Positions 5,429 through 6,287 of a DNA stretch of 6,287 nt are shown here, one piece after another (the first letter of the stretch is position 1; each line of letters opens with the position of its first letter). The notes beneath the pieces are model-generated. The model ran no database searches. It was given only the letters and a program-made list of their open reading frames with translations, and was not told the DNA's origin. The translations under genes and the position numbers were made by a program. The DNA is from JAXDBV01 sp034678415 (lineage in GTDB: Bacteria; Bacteroidota; Bacteroidia; Bacteroidales; VadinHA17): the NCBI GenBank assembly GCA_034678415.1, contig JAXDBV010000240.1, positions 1 through 6,287 on the forward strand. Direction: 5' to 3'.

Positions 5429-6287
5429 TTATTTGGTTCTTGCCTTTTGATGGGTAACAATTTCCAGCGTATCCTGTGCAATGACGAGTTCCTCATTGGT
5501 GGGGACAATGACCACCTTGACCCGTGAATGGTCGCAGCTGATCACCTTTTCCTTCCCTTTCACGCCCTTATTTTTCCCTTCATCAAATTCAACACCAAGG
5601 AATTCGAGGTTTTTACATATTTCCTTGCGGCTGTTATCGGCATTCTCGCCTATACCGCCGGTGAATACAATCACATCTACTCCCCCCATGGCAGCGGCAT
5701 AGGCTCCGATATATTTTCTTACCCGGTAATGATACATATCAAGAGCAAGCTTGGCGCGGTCATCCCCCTCTTTACTGGCCTTTTCGATCTCACGCATATC
5801 CTGTGATATACCCGTGATGCCAAGCATACCGCTGTGCTTATTTACCAGGGTATTGGTGGTGGAGATATCCAGTTCTTCCTTTCGTATGATATGGATAAGT
5901 ACACCCAGATCGAGGTCGCCGCAGCGGGTACCCATGATCAGCCCTTCAACAGGGGTAAGACCCATGGTTGTATCTACCGACTTGCCGTTCTTCACGGCGG
6001 TCATGGAAGCACCGTTTCCCAGGTGGCAGGTGATCACCCGTGTTTTTTCATAGTCCATACCCAGTATCTCACATGCACGCAGAGAAACATACCGGTGGCT
6101 GGTACCGTGAAATCCATAACGCCTTATGGAATATTTCTTATAGAGTGAATAAGGGATAGCATACATGTATGCGTAAGCAGGCATGGTTTGATGGAAAGCT
6201 GTATCAAACACACCTACCTGAGGGACCGCTGGCAGCAGTTCCTGCATGGCATAGATACCTTTTAGGTTGGGAGGGTTGTGGAGGGGT
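5429..6287 (-). CDS. ackA: Acetate kinase, N-terminus cut off by window edge
   Basis: It catalyses acetyl-phosphate + ADP to acetate + ATP, reversibly, the last step of fermentative acetate formation. The visible part is 285 residues plus the TAA stop. The frame continues without a stop through the window edge, so the ATG at 6247 is internal: upstream of it the frame encodes PLHNPPNLKGIYA, a family-wide block. About 115 of the roughly 400 residues usual for AckA are missing. Counting from the first visible residue, the motifs are the substrate-site His in LHNP (3), FDTAFHQTMP (27-36), YGFHGTSH (57-64), CHLGNGAS (87-94), GLTPVEGLIMGTRCGDLDLG (109-128, containing the transition-state Arg), FTGGIGENA (208-216) and NEELVIAQDT (264-273, with the Mg-associated Glu). 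All are intact, so the enzyme should be active. It is the first visible gene of the cluster; the promoter and any upstream gene lie outside the window. Confidence 0.97.
   Translation of the reverse strand, partial: PLHNPPNLKGIYAMQELLPAVPQVGVFDTAFHQTMPAYAYMYAIPYSLYKKYSIRRYGFHGTSHRYVSLRACEILGMDYEKTRVITCHLGNGASMTAVKNGKSVDTTMGLTPVEGLIMGTRCGDLDLGVLIHIIRKEELDISTTNTLVNKHSGMLGITGISQDMREIEKASKEGDDRAKLALDMYHYRVRKYIGAYAAAMGGVDVIVFTGGIGENADNSRKEICKNLEFLGVEFDEGKNKGVKGKEKVISCDHSRVKVVIVPTNEELVIAQDTLEIVTHQKARTK

Noticed and set aside
5422..5508. N-terminal extension of PtbA from the ATG at 5508
   Set aside because: It would overlap the ackA coding end by 80 bases, and the added residues are unlike family N-termini. 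The ATG at 5421 matches the length of PtbB and other family members.
6245..6247. ATG at 6247 as the acetate kinase start
   Set aside because: The same frame continues upstream to the edge and encodes the conserved LHNP block of acetate kinase, so this Met is internal and the gene is truncated by the window, not naturally short.
1..6287. Signs of a mobile element, CRISPR array, tRNA/rRNA gene or defence system
   Set aside because: Nearly all the DNA is accounted for by six ordinary metabolic, transport and envelope genes plus one SDR-type stand-alone gene's flanks. I saw no direct repeat arrays, inverted terminal repeats, or transposase-, nuclease- or integrase-like proteins.

Overview
The window looks like an ordinary chromosomal stretch from a member of the Bacteroidota, probably an anaerobic or fermentative one. 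Three things suggest this. None of the starts has a convincing Shine-Dalgarno sequence. A TAnnTTTG-type promoter box lies in the one divergent intergenic gap. The small outer-membrane barrel and the cation:proton antiporter resemble families I recall from that phylum. The placement rests on pattern recognition, not on a search.

Right part (2507-6287, minus strand, transcribed right to left): a tight cluster of four genes for acyl-phosphate metabolism. They are ackA (acetate kinase, its N-terminus cut by the window edge), two tandem paralogs of the phosphate acetyl/butyryltransferase family (called PtbA at 4516-5421 and PtbB at 3602-4510 here), and buk (butyrate kinase). Gaps are 7, 5 and 18 nt, so this is almost certainly one operon. 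Together they interconvert acyl-CoA, acyl-phosphate and free acid with gain or use of ATP. The transferases make acyl-phosphate from acyl-CoA and Pi, and the two ASKHA-fold kinases make ATP from it. Two transferases paired with two kinases suggests one acetate-leaning pair and one butyrate or branched-chain-leaning pair. That assignment is inference.

Middle (1793-2506, plus strand): a stand-alone classical short-chain dehydrogenase/reductase, predicted to use NADP(H). It converges on buk with no spacer. The two stop codons are adjacent and form the core of a 10-bp palindrome.

Left part (1-1701, minus strand): a small exported beta-barrel-like protein, followed 11 nt later by a multi-spanning cation:proton antiporter that runs off the left edge. 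The antiporter has no stop codon inside the window, so a search for complete ORFs misses it, but it accounts for all of the first 1.1 kb. A 91-bp gap (1702-1792) separates this pair from the SDR and carries the likely promoter.

I found no RNA genes, mobile elements, CRISPR arrays or phage-like genes, and no clearly new system. The most interesting point is the duplicated transferase between two different acyl kinases.
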